DNA of 64,000 nucleotides from Verrucomicrobiota bacterium (GTDB lineage Bacteria > Verrucomicrobiota > Verrucomicrobiia > Chthoniobacterales > Chthoniobacteraceae): assembly GCA_009885995.1 (NCBI GenBank), contig VFJQ01000023.1, positions 1 to 64,000 of the forward strand. The letters run 5' to 3'. The first letter of the stretch is position 1. Every line of letters starts with the position of its first letter. This document shows, piece after piece, positions 17,001 to 26,384 of the stretch. A program made the translations under genes and the position numbers. The notes under the pieces are model-generated. The model saw only the letters and a program-made list of their open reading frames with translations, ran no database searches and was not told the DNA's origin.

Positions 17001-17694
17001 CCACGAAATCGTAGGCGCCATCGATCGTCGCCGTGATCGAGACATCGCCGCCTGCGGTGCCCGTGTTCGTGTTGATCTTCGTGTCCGCGAGCAGGTTGAT
17101 ATTCGCGTTGGTGATCGTGATAGCGCCGGCCTCGGTGGAGAGGACGTCGTTTGCCGCGCTGTCCACGTTGAGGTTCAGCGTCTTCGCCTGGATATCGATC
17201 GAGGCGGCGGCGCTGGTGGTCGCGACCTTGCCGTTGATATTCAGCGTTCCGGTTGGCGTGAGGAGTGTCAGCGGATCGATGAAGTTTGCGCCGCTGGTCG
17301 TCACGGTCCCGCTGCCATTCGTCCGCCCGATCGTGATCATGCTGAATCCAGCCTGCAGCAGCGCGATCTCCGCCGAATCGATGCTCAAGGAACCCGCACC
17401 GTTGATGCCGATCGTTCGGGTGGTGGTGATAGGCCGGATCGTCAATTCACCGTCCCCCCCCACCGTGTCCCCGATAGTGAGATTCTCGACTTCCCAAACG
17501 ATGTTTCCGCCACCCGTCGCGCTCACCGCATCCACCACCAGCGTGTCTCCATGGACGTAGAAGCTGTTACCGCTCGCGCCGGTAACGGTGACGGTATCGC
17601 TGAAGGTCGCAGTGCCGAGCGCGTTGGTGATCGTCAAGCTGGCTGCTGCAAACGTCGATGAAGCCGTCACGTCACCGGCATTCACCACCGTCAC
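14059..17694 (-). CDS. Giant adhesin-like protein, C-terminal fragment
   Basis: About 1,200 residues of Gly/Thr/Ser-rich beta-helix-type repeats, many with an FTLTAG..GL.VGQ..FGTGVP.G pattern (two or more units around 15,990-16,650). The end (GGRYLLYAYDESLSL..GTYLVFGHA) resembles the termini of filamentous-haemagglutinin-like proteins. The first possible start (GTG at 17694) has no ribosome site and lies in the middle of a beta-repeat. Read without the base change at the C9 tract 17706-17714, it continues from the middle fragment. It shares its reading frame with the N-terminal fragment starting at 23511. A further C8 tract at 17454-17461 does not disrupt the frame. Confidence 0.75.
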   Translation of the reverse strand: MTVVNAGDVTASSTFAAASLTITNALGTATFSDTVTVTGASGNSFYVHGDTLVVDAVSATGGGNIVWEVENLTIGDTVGGDGELTIRPITTTRTIGINGAGSLSIDSAEIALLQAGFSMITIGRTNGSGTVTTSGANFIDPLTLLTPTGTLNINGKVATTSAAASIDIQAKTLNLNVDSAANDVLSTEAGAITITNANINLLADTKINTNTGTAGGDVSITATIDGAYDFVVDAFYDAAGGDVTFRGMPTTTTPFASIGGTIRPTSFTVNANNIDTQPHTNTNGSQVYNATGVITTRAGAHSASNGGDVTYNGVLNPLENLRIGATDVTFTGDVLNLNLTSQQLESTTTATSPIVALADTTGLFPGQKVSGTGIPAGTTITDVDIDGIHITLSAAATVSDTAYLVYGTMGSSTLTGSATVGTDTFTLTAGDTSGLYVGQPVFGTGVPTGATVTAINSPTSFTISANIATFSVLASITSSTLKATADSGTNAFTLTAGTTGSLSIGQALSGPYVQPGTVISLITGPTTFTTSLSTSPDALSPRVGVSPNSALTITATGETRFMGNVGVDSLGVAKPLNYVRIDKSALVTVDEAVRVLGAITITADEMNFNGGPDSIVGSTISLTASSVAINVILGTSPETGGSTELELSADDVDALSSGFALITIASPTTGGTLSVDGPVVFKSPTKLHSANLTSGTIYVNDTVTATGTASLEFYARTTDIGADITSAAGLITFTSLHQQLTGKVLVTDPATISSTSGSITFLASTSLAAPLTVSTATGDILTSGYILSSNLSDLTVSAATGDVTFLAPIGNGSAASRPGHVQVNNGGTTTFNAVDASSVATDAVGTTLLKGRVFSWAAAGIEFLDPLTIVNTLSIAANGTGGIDLWDTVDSNPVARTLTLRTVSGSINVHDNIGSVNPLLAFTISSTTGDVTVDGTVTATSVNFKGDAIDTNAVITTTGPQLYSGLADVDLAQLSAGTTLKVTSKQSITSTGAWAVTGRATLASTSTLATDGISVTGAGNSFGELHLTARNATVEEDGDILIAGGKISRVLTSAGITSLTSFNGSITQLGTFDTWHLIATASSPSATVNFSTGTLRVAELGAITADSDITIVRSAPGNLILKDTITSISGDVVIVADYASTANVDNDAGANPISAGGRYLLYAYDESLSLALLGGISAPTFAPLGIRYSNDPLAAGNPGNIGGTYLVFGHA

Positions 17695-20600
17695 AACACC
17701 CAGCGCCCCCCCCCGCGCCGACCGCCGCGAAGAAGTTGATGTTGCCGATCGTGGACTGCAGTTTCAGGTCATAGTCGCCGCTGCTATCGAGCGCCGAATC
17801 GAAGAGCACGCTACCCGCTCCACCGCCCTGCACGAAGGCTGTGTTGTCGATGATATCGACCGCATTCGTGAACTCGATATTCCCGACGGTCGGGCTCGTG
17901 TTCGTATTCTTGATGTAGCCCGCGATTGCCGTGACGCTCGTCGGCAGCGCTGTGCTCGAGTTCATCGTGATGTTTCGCACCGCCTGCACCTGCACCACCG
18001 GCACTGCGACGGTGCCCTCCGCGTCGATGCGGATCGCTTCGTTGGTTTCGAGGAAGCCGAGGTCGTTCGTGAGCTCGGAACCGGTGATCGTCACGTCGCG
18101 CGACGAGTTTACGAAGCCGTCTTCCTTCACATACACGCCGCCGACGCCGTCGAGGTCCGTATCGGCGGTAATCGTCAGGTCGCTCGTGCTCCCCGTCGTG
18201 GCGACGGTGGCCTCAATGATGACGTTGCGCGCCGAGCTGAGCGTGAAGGACGATGCAAACGAGAGATTCGCGAGGATGTGCAGGTCGCCGTAGCCGCCGA
18301 TCAGCGAGATGTCGCCGCCGCCGAGCACCGGCGTAGCGGCGAGGGTGATCGCGCCGCTGAGCGTCAGCGCGCCGCCGGTCGAGCCGGCGGTGGTCACCGT
18401 CGAGTTCACGGTGAGCAGCCCGCTCGTGCTGATGGACACATCGCCTGCCGCCGTGCCACCGCTGTTCACGGTCCCCACGATCGTCGCGCTGTCGCTCGGC
18501 CCGCCGTTCGTGTTATCGATGGTCACCGGGCCGTCGTTGTTGGTGATCGGGCCGATCTGGAAGCCTCCGGCGCCGTTTTGCAGGATAATGTCCCCGCCTG
18601 CCAGCGTGTTCGTGGCGATGAAGGCGGCTATCGAATTGGTCACGCTCGTCAGCGTCTGGTCGCCCACCGAGATCGTCGTTACCGTGTCCGTGGTCGAGAT
18701 CCCGCCAGCGGTCTGCGTGATCGTGCTGCCCGCACTCAAGCCCAGCGTGTCGGCGCTGATCCCGCCGCCCAGGGCGATCGCATCTGCCGCCGTCAACGAC
18801 ACCGCCGCGGACGGCGCTGAGATTGATCCGGTGAGCGTGACGTCGCCCCCGCCCGTAGCGGTGACGGTGACCCCCGAGGCGACGACCGCCGTGATCGCGG
18901 CGATGGTGATGCCGCCGGTCGAGTCGTTGAGCGAGACCGTTGCCGCGCCCGTGACCTGCGCGGTCACCGCGCCGATGAAGTTGTTGCTCGCGTGCGTGAG
19001 CGTGATCGAGTTCGGGTCCGTCTTGAGCGTGGTCGTGCCCGTCACGATCAGCGCACCGGACTGCGTGATGTCGCTGGCCGTCGTTGTGAGGCTCAAGCCG
19101 CCGGTGCCAATCGTCAGCGCGGGCAGCGCGGTGAGGATGTCGGAATTAGTCGTCAGTGCCGAGAGCGTCGGCAGCCCGGATGACAGCGTGATGGTGTCTG
19201 CGATGGCGGCGCCGCCATCGATCGAAAGCGAGCCGGCATAGGCCGCGTCCATCGACGTGATGTTGATCGTGTCTGCCCCGCTGCCGCTATTGATCGTTAA
19301 GCTCGTGGCCGGATTGGCAAATGTGAGCGCCGAGCTCGCCGTCGAGTCGATTGTCATGTTCGCACCCGCTGCGTTGATGAGCGAGATCGTCTCCGCGCCG
19401 CCGTCGAAATTGAACACGCGGTTCGCCGCGCCGAGGCTATCCGTCGTCGATTCAAAACCGGTGTAACTTACCGAGTCGCCGTCCACGTTCACCGAGCCGT
19501 CGGTGTTGCTAGTGAAGATGTGAGTGATCGTCGTGGCGGTCGTGCCGCTGAGCGTGAGCGTGTCTCCGTCGCCCTCACCATTGACCGTCAATCCGCCGCC
19601 GGGCACCGGGCTGCCGCCGCTGTAGCTGAGGTTGACGATGTCCGCGCCCGCGCCGCTGCTGATCGTGCCGATCATGTGGCCATTGCTCACGTTGAAGGTG
19701 TCCACCGCCGAGCCGCCTTGCAGCGTGTTGTAGCCGGTGAGCGTCACCGTGTTCCCGCCGGTCGTGTAAGTCACCGTCGGGCCGACCGCCCATGTGCTCG
19801 TCGCATTGGCGCCGGTGAAGGTGCCGCTGCCGGAGAGCGTGTTGATGTTATCGAAGCCCGCCGAAACGACCGCCGGCGAAGTAGCACCCGCCACGCCATC
19901 GACTGAGCCCGCGCCGGAGAGCGTGATAGCCACCGCGCTGGTGTAAGCCGAGAGGTCCAGCGTATCGGTGCCCGCTTCGCCGTCGATGCTGCCCGTGAGC
20001 ACGATCGTGTCGGAGAAGACGAAGCCGTCCGTGCCGCCACCGCCCTTGAGGTTGTGCGTGCGGTTGGCGTCGATGGTGAAGGTATCGGTGCTCGATCCGC
20101 CTTGCAGCGTCGTGATTCCCGAGTGCGTCACGTTCGTGTTCAGCGTGTTTGCAGAGAGGATCCACGCGTTCACGGTGTTCGGCGCGACGAGCGTGTCGCT
20201 GCCGCCGCCGCCAACGACGCTGAGGGTGTTTGCCGTTGAGGTCAGCGCGATGATGTTTGCCCCTGCGCCACCGGTCAGAGTGGCCGATGCAGCGCCCGGA
20301 TTTAGCACACCGGCGGTGATGTTCACCGCGCCGCCCGCCTGACCGAAGTTCACGGCGATGGGTTGGTTCGAGGTGGTGAGCGAGTTATTCAGCGTCGCTG
20401 CGCCCGCGCTGGTGAGCGTGATGCTGGCATCGCCCGCGCCGACGAGGGGAGTGTCCGCCGCGAGCGTGATGCTGCCGCCTACCGTGCCGCTGCGGATGGT
20501 GATGGGATCGTTGAAAGTGAGCGTGCCGTTGTTGTCGATCTCGATCGTGTGACTGCCCGCGCTTGCACCGATCGTGATGCCCGAGAAGCCATTGGCGAGT

Positions 20601-20779
20601 GTCGCGAGCTCTGTGCCGGTGAGGCCGAGCGTTCCAGCGGCGCCGGTCCCGAGGCCGATGGAGGTCGAAGCCGTGACCGGTGCAATTGAGAGTGCGCCGC
20701 TGCTGGAGATCGAGTTTGCCGCGCCGTTCAGCGCCATCGAATCGGCACTCAGCGCGATCGCTCCCGAGGTGCTGCTCAC
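17672..20779 (-). CDS. Giant adhesin-like protein, middle fragment (shifted frame)
   Basis: About 1,035 residues of the same repetitive beta-rich sequence (for example SGALIVTGTTTLKTD, TVTATGGGDVTLTGSI, DTLDLSAYTSAVAITLSG). It is in a different frame from both neighbours. Its apparent start is an internal GTG at 20779, with no ribosome site. Just upstream, the C8 tract at 20804-20811 separates it from the N-terminal fragment. Its end runs into out-of-frame residues (GCCDGGECR) immediately after the C9 tract at 17706-17714. Nine G in place of eight at the first tract, and eight in place of nine at the second, would fuse all three fragments into about 3,150 residues. Confidence 0.75.
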   Translation of the reverse strand: MSSTSGAIALSADSMALNGAANSISSSGALSIAPVTASTSIGLGTGAAGTLGLTGTELATLANGFSGITIGASAGSHTIEIDNNGTLTFNDPITIRSGTVGGSITLAADTPLVGAGDASITLTSAGAATLNNSLTTSNQPIAVNFGQAGGAVNITAGVLNPGAASATLTGGAGANIIALTSTANTLSVVGGGGSDTLVAPNTVNAWILSANTLNTNVTHSGITTLQGGSSTDTFTIDANRTHNLKGGGGTDGFVFSDTIVLTGSIDGEAGTDTLDLSAYTSAVAITLSGAGSVDGVAGATSPAVVSAGFDNINTLSGSGTFTGANATSTWAVGPTVTYTTGGNTVTLTGYNTLQGGSAVDTFNVSNGHMIGTISSGAGADIVNLSYSGGSPVPGGGLTVNGEGDGDTLTLSGTTATTITHIFTSNTDGSVNVDGDSVSYTGFESTTDSLGAANRVFNFDGGAETISLINAAGANMTIDSTASSALTFANPATSLTINSGSGADTINITSMDAAYAGSLSIDGGAAIADTITLSSGLPTLSALTTNSDILTALPALTIGTGGLSLTTTASDITQSGALIVTGTTTLKTDPNSITLTHASNNFIGAVTAQVTGAATVSLNDSTGGITIAAITAVVASGVTVTATGGGDVTLTGSISAPSAAVSLTAADAIALGGGISADTLGLSAGSTITQTAGGISTTDTVTTISVGDQTLTSVTNSIAAFIATNTLAGGDIILQNGAGGFQIGPITNNDGPVTIDNTNGGPSDSATIVGTVNSGGTAAGDVSISTSGLLTVNSTVTTAGSTGGALTLSGAITLAATPVLGGGDISLIGGYGDLHILANLSFASSFTLSSARNVIIEATVATTGSTSDLTITADTDLDGVGGVYVKEDGFVNSSRDVTITGSELTNDLGFLETNEAIRIDAEGTVAVPVVQVQAVRNITMNSSTALPTSVTAIAGYIKNTNTSPTVGNIEFTNAVDIIDNTAFVQGGGAGSVLFDSALDSSGDYDLKLQSTIGNINFFAAVGAGGGAGCCDGGECR
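17706..17714. other. C9/G9 homopolymer at second frameshift
   Basis: Nine consecutive C on the plus strand (G on the coding strand) lie exactly where the middle fragment leaves frame. With eight the coding strand would read A-G-G-A-L-G-V-V and continue into the C-terminal fragment. It may be a slipped-strand phase-variation site, a recent mutation or a sequencing indel. Confidence 0.8.
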
Positions 20780-23511
20780 TCCCGCGCCGACCGTGAGCGA
20801 ATTCCCCCCCCGCCCGCCGTGAGGCTGATCGTGCCCGCGCCGTGCGCGTTGATCGCGCCGGATGTGGTGATCGAGCCGCTTGTCGTCGCGAAGGTGATCG
20901 AGCCATTGCCCGCCAGCGTGGTGAGCGCTGCGATGTCCACGCTGTTAGACTCCGTGATGCTGATGTTCCCGCTGGTCGAGTTGACGGCGCTGAGCGTGGT
21001 CGCTGTGGTGTTGAGCGCGATGCCGGCCGCTGCCGAAACGGTGAGCGTTCCCGCGCCGACGACGCCCGCGCCGGTCGTGATCGCCCCGGTGCCGTTCGCG
21101 TCGGAATCCGCCGTGAGCGTGACGTTGCCGGTGGTGGTGAAGCTGTTCGCGCCGATTGTGATTCCGCCGCCGGTGGTGAAGACGAACGTCTTCGCACCCT
21201 GCGTGAGCGCCGCCGATCCTATGGTGATGCTGCCGGTGTTCGTGTTGCCGATCGCGATCGTGCCGCCGCTGACTTGGTCGAGTTCGGCGTCGGTGAGACC
21301 GAGCACGCCGGCGGAATCTGCGGCGCCGAGGGTGATCGTGTTGCCGTTCGTGTTTTGCCGCAACGTCACCGTGCTGCTGCCGTTCGCGCTTACCGTGCCG
21401 ACGATGCTCATGCTGTCGCCGATGAGGGTCATGGCGCCGCCGCTGGTCGCGGTGGTGATGGATGCGGTCGCGTCGCTCAAGTCGATCGCCGTGCTCGTTC
21501 CCGCACCCGCGATTCCGGTGACGTTCACGGCTCCGCCGTTCGACGTAATCGTGGCGCTGGTGGTCCCGACGAAGACGCCCGCGTTGGAGCCGCCCGTGCC
21601 AGCCCCGCCCGTGCCTTGCACGGTCACCGTGCCCGCGCCGCCCGCCGTGATCGCGCCCGCAGCATTAAGGCTGACGCCATGGTTTCCGCTACTCGCGCCG
21701 GTGCCGCCTGCGGTGCCGGTCACCTGCACATTGGCGCCACCCGAAGTAATGGTGGAGCCGCTGCCGGTGACGCGCACGCCGTAGTTGCCGGTGAGGCCGT
21801 TGGCCCCGCCGATGCCGCTCACGGTCATGGTGCCGGTGGTGCCGCCGATGAGGTCGCCTCCGCTTTGCACGATGACGCCCGCATTGGCTCCGCTGGTGTT
21901 TCCCCCACGGCCGGCGACGGAAAGTGTGCCCGTGCCCGTGACGGAGACGGTGCCTGCGACGGATACGCCCGAGAAGATGCCCGCGATACCGACGCCCCGG
22001 TCGGCGTCGAGCGTGAGCGAACCGTTGACTGTGCTCACGGTGCGCGTCGCATCGATGGTGATATTCCGCGCGCCCGTGCCGGTATTGCCAGAGAGGGTGA
22101 TGCTGCCGGTGCCGTTGGTCGTGACGTCCTGGCTGATGATGATCTGGCGGGTCGCATTGAGCGAGATGTCGGCACCTGTGCCAGTGATGGCGCCGCCGCT
22201 GACGGTGATGTCGGTGTTTGCGCCTGTGGTCGTCAGCGTGAATGCGCTCGCGGCGGTCACGGCACCAGTCACGGTGAGGCTGGTGGGGTTGGAGACGTTC
22301 ACTGCTCCCCCGGAGAGCGTGCTCGCGCCGAAGTTACTGACGTCGGCCAGCATCGTCACCGCGCCGGTGGTGTTCAGTGCGAGAGTGCCGGAGGTCGAAG
22401 TCACATCGGTGGCTCCGCTGCCTGTGATGGCACCAGTGTTGAAAGTGAAGGTCCGGCTCGATGAGAGCGTGATGCCGTTGGTGAAAGTAACCGCACCGCC
22501 GCGGAGCGTGAGGTTGTAGTCCGTGGCGCCACCACCGAGCGCGAGGGCGCCGGACCCGCCGATGCTGACTGCTCCCGTGCCCCCGGACGCGCCGATGGTC
22601 ACAGCGCCCGACGCTGCGCTGAGGAGGTCGAGTTCCGCCGACGTGAGGTTCAGGCCCGCCCCGGCATTGTTGAGTTGGATCGTTTGAGTCAACGTGTCCG
22701 GCTGGATCGTGATGCCCGTCGGTCCGGTGACGGACGCTCCGATCGCGACATTGTCGGCGGTGATCGAGACGGAACTTGTCGTGGTCACCGCGCCGCTCAG
22801 CGAGACGGTGCCCGTCTGCCCATCGAGCGCGACTGGCTGGCTGCCGCCATTGATCGCGAATGCGCCCAATGTGATGCCGGCACCCGTGAGGCTGACGCCC
22901 GCGGCTGTGATGTTGGCATCGACGGCCATGCTGCCCGCAGCGGTCAGCGTGGCGCTCGCGCCCGTGACTGCGATCGCTCCGGAAACCGTGATGCCGCCCG
23001 TCGATGCGTTCACGGAAAGTCCGCCGCTACCGATGGTCAGCGCAGGGAGTGCCTGCACGGTTTCATAATCCAACGAGAGACCGGTAAACGCCGGCACGCC
23101 AGAGTTGATAAGGATATCATCCGTCCCGCCGCCGCCGGTCATCGTCAGCGTGCCGCCGTCGATCAGCGTATAATTCACGCGAATTTCGTTGGCGCTGACC
23201 TGAATGATGTTCACGCCGTCCACTACCTCCACTGTGCTCAATCCACCGCTGTTGGTAAAACCGACGTGGGTGCCGCCGACATCGGAAACCGTCGTGTTGT
23301 CGCTGGCGCCGTCGCCTGTGAACGACACATTTTCACCCGCGAGGATGTCGAGCACTGCGGCAGGCGCGATGCGGGATTCAAGCACTTCGACGTGCCAGCC
23401 GGAAGCGCCCGATTCGCCGATTGTAAATGGTGATTCCGCTTGGCGCGACAGGCGCGCGAGGAAACGGGATCGCGACGGATAGGGGCGTGTTGATGGGACG
23501 CGAAGTTTCAT
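20776..23511 (-). CDS. Giant adhesin-like protein, N-terminal fragment with LESRIAPAA motif
   Basis: 911 residues from the ATG at 23511. An Arg-rich leader (MKLRVPSTRPYPSRSRFLARLSRQ) is followed by HVEVLESRIAPAAVLDILAG. This matches the 'LEPR/LESRIAPAA'-type N-terminal motif common on large Verrucomicrobiota/Planctomycetota surface proteins. The rest is Gly/Thr/Val-rich parallel-beta repeats (GSGGLSV, TLTAAGSMAVDANITAAGVSLTG). The frame ends at 20776 after the C8 tract 20804-20811. It shares its frame with the C-terminal fragment (14059-17694), since 14059-23511 is an exact multiple of three. Predicted role: exported filamentous surface adhesin or matrix protein (inference from composition). 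Confidence 0.75.
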   Translation of the reverse strand: MKLRVPSTRPYPSRSRFLARLSRQAESPFTIGESGASGWHVEVLESRIAPAAVLDILAGENVSFTGDGASDNTTVSDVGGTHVGFTNSGGLSTVEVVDGVNIIQVSANEIRVNYTLIDGGTLTMTGGGGTDDILINSGVPAFTGLSLDYETVQALPALTIGSGGLSVNASTGGITVSGAIAVTGASATLTAAGSMAVDANITAAGVSLTGAGITLGAFAINGGSQPVALDGQTGTVSLSGAVTTTSSVSITADNVAIGASVTGPTGITIQPDTLTQTIQLNNAGAGLNLTSAELDLLSAASGAVTIGASGGTGAVSIGGSGALALGGGATDYNLTLRGGAVTFTNGITLSSSRTFTFNTGAITGSGATDVTSTSGTLALNTTGAVTMLADVSNFGASTLSGGAVNVSNPTSLTVTGAVTAASAFTLTTTGANTDITVSGGAITGTGADISLNATRQIIISQDVTTNGTGSITLSGNTGTGARNITIDATRTVSTVNGSLTLDADRGVGIAGIFSGVSVAGTVSVTGTGTLSVAGRGGNTSGANAGVIVQSGGDLIGGTTGTMTVSGIGGANGLTGNYGVRVTGSGSTITSGGANVQVTGTAGGTGASSGNHGVSLNAAGAITAGGAGTVTVQGTGGAGTGGSNAGVFVGTTSATITSNGGAVNVTGIAGAGTSTAIDLSDATASITTATSGGAMTLIGDSMSIVGTVSANGSSTVTLRQNTNGNTITLGAADSAGVLGLTDAELDQVSGGTIAIGNTNTGSITIGSAALTQGAKTFVFTTGGGITIGANSFTTTGNVTLTADSDANGTGAITTGAGVVGAGTLTVSAAAGIALNTTATTLSAVNSTSGNISITESNSVDIAALTTLAGNGSITFATTSGSITTSGAINAHGAGTISLTAGGGGIRSRSARE
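20804..20811. other. C8/G8 homopolymer at first frameshift
   Basis: Eight C on the plus strand lie where the N-terminal fragment goes out of frame (ISLTAGGGGIRSRSARE then stop). With nine (or six) the coding strand would continue as NSLTVGAGVSSTSGAIAL in the middle fragment. Confidence 0.8.
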
Positions 23512-23556
23512 GATGTAAACAGCATGGCTGTGTGGGGTCTGGGGGACGGGGTTCAC

Positions 23557-24498
23557 GTCTAAGTCCTGATCGGGCTTGGAACAAGGTGAAAGTCTGTAAC
23601 GTCCAGTAGAACCTAGAATCGTGCCGGAGGCAGCGAGAGGTTCGCTTGTTTATATGTAGCTGCCGTTTCTACTAGTCCTCGTCATCATCCTTCACTCCAG
23701 TGATCACGGTTCCGGGTGGCTCGTTCACGAAGCGACGGTGATCCTCTGGCGCTATGAGGTGAAGCCGCGCGTGCTGCTTGGGTTTTGACGACGTGGCTAC
23801 TGCGCCAGCCAAAAGCTCAGTCTGAAGACGCTGAATGGGTCGCCAGCCCGCTTGGGAGAGGGTAGTGAGTGCCAAAATGTGGGCCGGTTTGGCTGGCCTG
23901 CACCACGGATCTCTGCGGCCTAGCGATTGAGGCGGGCTGAGAACCTACTTCTGTCGCTCACTCAAATTCTGAATCGCTAAGTCACTGTCAGTGCGGCGGA
24001 ATGCCAGCATGACGCAGGTGTGAAGTAACAAATAGCTGCAACAATATTATAGAGAGTAGTTTATGTCTCATTTCACAGTGTTGAAGCCGCAGCCGTGAGA
24101 AATCTTGAGATGGCGACGAAGTGCTGCAAGGGATTGCCGGGGAGGCGCAAAGACAGCCAAGGAAGATAAATGTTTACCCATCATTGGCTTAGGGTTGTCG
24201 CTGGACCCCTATGCGTCCATTGCCAACCGGAGGGATGAGGTCTTTTGATACGTATGTTGCTCTGGCCGGTAAGGCGCTGTCGCCAAAATGGAAAGTTGCT
24301 AAAGAGAAATCGCTTAGGCTGAGTCGCCAGATTGAAGGATGGAACCAGTGCTAGGAGAAGAACCCTCGACATCTCGCGGCTGTAACTCTTCCTCGCCGTG
24401 GAGCAAGCGACCGGTTGGCCGAGAATGGCAGCGTTGTGTAGAAGGACCCGCTCAGGATCAGGTTGCGAATAAGCAAGACACGACCGATCAAACTCTGT
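23557..24498. other. Intergenic region without a recognised gene
   Basis: About 940 bp between the giant adhesin gene and mnmG, visibly less G+C-rich than the rest (an A/T-rich block at about 23,990-24,080). The only frames are short. A 67-codon TTG-started minus frame (23672-23875) ends in an acidic tail (GVKDDDED). A 63-codon minus frame (24181-24372) has no protein-like features. The former could be the decayed end of a lost gene. The adhesin promoter should lie near 23,520-23,650, but I cannot define it. No tRNA cloverleaf or transposase was seen. Confidence 0.5.
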
Positions 24499-26364
24499 TC
24501 ACGCAGTCCGCCGAGGCTTGTCGATCACGATGGAGAGAAGCGCGATGTCGGCGGGAGTCACTCCGCTAATCCGGGACGCCTGACCCAATGTTTCCGGCAT
24601 GGCGGATTGAAACTTCTGGCGTGTTTCAGAGCGAAGGCCGGGAATCGCCGAAAAATCGAACCCGTTTGGAATCCGTTGCTCCTCCTGAAACTTCAGCCGC
24701 TCGATCGCTGCGTTTTGCCGGGCTATGTAGCCGGAATACTTGCAGTCGATCTCTAATTGCTCCCAAAGTTCCACGTGGAACCGATTGCGCAACTCCTCAG
24801 GCACGCTAGCTGCCGTGTTCTCCGGGCGCTTGAGCCATTGTTGAAGGCGGACCCCGTCGAGGCTGATGGATTCAGCGAGCGTTCTTAGAGCGTCGAGTTG
24901 CTCGCATTTTCGCTGCACTTTCGCCCATCGCCGCTGATCGACAAGACCATGCTGACTCGCTAACGGGGTGAGGCGCAGGTCAGCATTATCCTGCCTGAGG
25001 ATAAGTCGGTGCTCTGCTCGGCTGGTAAACATCCGATACGGTTCGGGAGTTCCCTTTGTGATGAGGTCGTCGATCAGCACGCCGATGTATGCGTCCGCGC
25101 GGCCCAAGTTAAACGGGGCTTTCCGCAATATTTTGAGTGCTGCATTCGCGCCCGCCACAAGGCCTTGTGCTGCAGCTTCCTCGTAACCACTCGTTCCGTT
25201 GATCTGGCCCGCAAAGTAGAGGCTCGGAATGCGCTTGGTTTCCAACGTGTGAAACAACTGCTGCGGCGGGCAGAAATCATATTCAACCGCATAACCGGGC
25301 CTCATGATCTCGGCGCCTTCGAGGGCTGGGATCGATCGGATGAAGGCGTATTGGATCTCCAACGGAAGCGATGTGGATACCCCATTCACGTAGTATTCCC
25401 CCGTATGCCGACCCTCGGGCTCGAGGAAGATCTGATGTGACGACTTGCTGGCGAACTTCACCACCTTGTCCTCGATTGAAGGGCAATAGCGAGGGCCGAC
25501 CCCCTCGATCATGCCCGAATAAAGTGGGGACTTATCGAGATTGTCGCGGATGATTTGGTGTGTCCGCTCTGTAGTTTGAGTGAGCCAGCACTTTATCTGT
25601 TCCACGTGGAACTGACCGTTGGCCCACCGATTTAGGGTGAAGATTTCATTCTCATCGTGGGTCAACGTTTCCGGTAGAAACGAAAATGGGAGCGGCGGTT
25701 CATCCCCGGATTGCGGCTCGCATCGCGAGAACTCAATGCTGCGGCCTAGCAATCGGCAGGGTGTGCCCGTCTTGAAGCGCGAAACCTCAAAACCCATCTC
25801 GCGAAGGCAATCGCTCAGCGTTGACGCTGCGTCACCGAGACGACCACCGGGCTTGTTCTGCAATCCGACGTGCAACAATCCGCGCATGAAAGTCCCGGTC
25901 GTGACCACGACTGATCGCCCGTTCAATTGTAACCCAAGGTCTGTTTGGACTCCGCACGCTCCGTCATCCCCGATGAGGATTCGCACTGCATTGCCCTGCT
26001 TTAGATCCAACTGCGGCGTCCGCTCGAGGATCGCCTTTGCGCGGAATTGATACGCCTTCTTATCGCATTGGGCTCGCGGCGATCGCACGCTCGGCCCCTT
26101 CCCGGAGTTCAGCATCCGAAATTGAATGCCCGTCGCATCTGTATTCAGCCCCATCACCCCCCCAAGTGCGTCGATCTCTCGGACCATTTGCCCCTTCGCC
26201 TGACCACCGATCGCGGGATTGCACGACATTTGTCCGATGGAGTCGAGGTTTTGCGTCAGCACGACCGTCTCACACCCTAGCCGGGCAGCGGCGCTAGCGG
26301 CTTCGATCCCGGCGTGGCCAGCCCCGATCACAATGACGTCGTAGGTTTTCGGATAGATGAACAT
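24499..26364 (-). CDS. mnmG: tRNA uridine-5-carboxymethylaminomethyl modification enzyme MnmG (GidA)
   Basis: FAD- and NADH-dependent partner of MnmE; together they install the cmnm5/nm5 group on U34 of tRNAs reading split codon boxes. At 621 residues it is full-length. The N-terminal dinucleotide-binding motif is YDVIVIGAGHAGIEAASAAARLG. Family signatures are SCNPAIGGQAKGQMVREIDALGG, GPSVRSPRAQCDK, TGTFMRGLLHVG, RFKTGTPCRL (catalytic Cys), CPSIEDKV and the C-terminal SGVTPADIALL helix bundle. A C7 tract near 26,157-26,163 is in frame. mnmE is not in the window, but mnmA (58536) and an MnmC-like gene (43825) are. Confidence 0.96.
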   Translation of the reverse strand: MFIYPKTYDVIVIGAGHAGIEAASAAARLGCETVVLTQNLDSIGQMSCNPAIGGQAKGQMVREIDALGGVMGLNTDATGIQFRMLNSGKGPSVRSPRAQCDKKAYQFRAKAILERTPQLDLKQGNAVRILIGDDGACGVQTDLGLQLNGRSVVVTTGTFMRGLLHVGLQNKPGGRLGDAASTLSDCLREMGFEVSRFKTGTPCRLLGRSIEFSRCEPQSGDEPPLPFSFLPETLTHDENEIFTLNRWANGQFHVEQIKCWLTQTTERTHQIIRDNLDKSPLYSGMIEGVGPRYCPSIEDKVVKFASKSSHQIFLEPEGRHTGEYYVNGVSTSLPLEIQYAFIRSIPALEGAEIMRPGYAVEYDFCPPQQLFHTLETKRIPSLYFAGQINGTSGYEEAAAQGLVAGANAALKILRKAPFNLGRADAYIGVLIDDLITKGTPEPYRMFTSRAEHRLILRQDNADLRLTPLASQHGLVDQRRWAKVQRKCEQLDALRTLAESISLDGVRLQQWLKRPENTAASVPEELRNRFHVELWEQLEIDCKYSGYIARQNAAIERLKFQEEQRIPNGFDFSAIPGLRSETRQKFQSAMPETLGQASRISGVTPADIALLSIVIDKPRRTA

Positions 26365-26384
26365 TGGCGTTCTATGTGGAACAA

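Noticed and set aside
16177..17661. 494-codon plus-strand frame antisense to the adhesin gene
   Set aside because: Arg/Gly/Asp-rich shadow of repetitive G+C-rich coding sequence, with no domain or start context; many similar antisense frames cover 14-23 kb.
23672..23875. 67-codon TTG-started frame with acidic C-terminus
   Set aside because: No ribosome site, family or conserved neighbour; kept only as a possible remnant in the intergenic description.
26157..26163. C7 tract in mnmG as a phase-variation site
   Set aside because: The frame is intact, the tract is shorter, and mnmG is a housekeeping gene.
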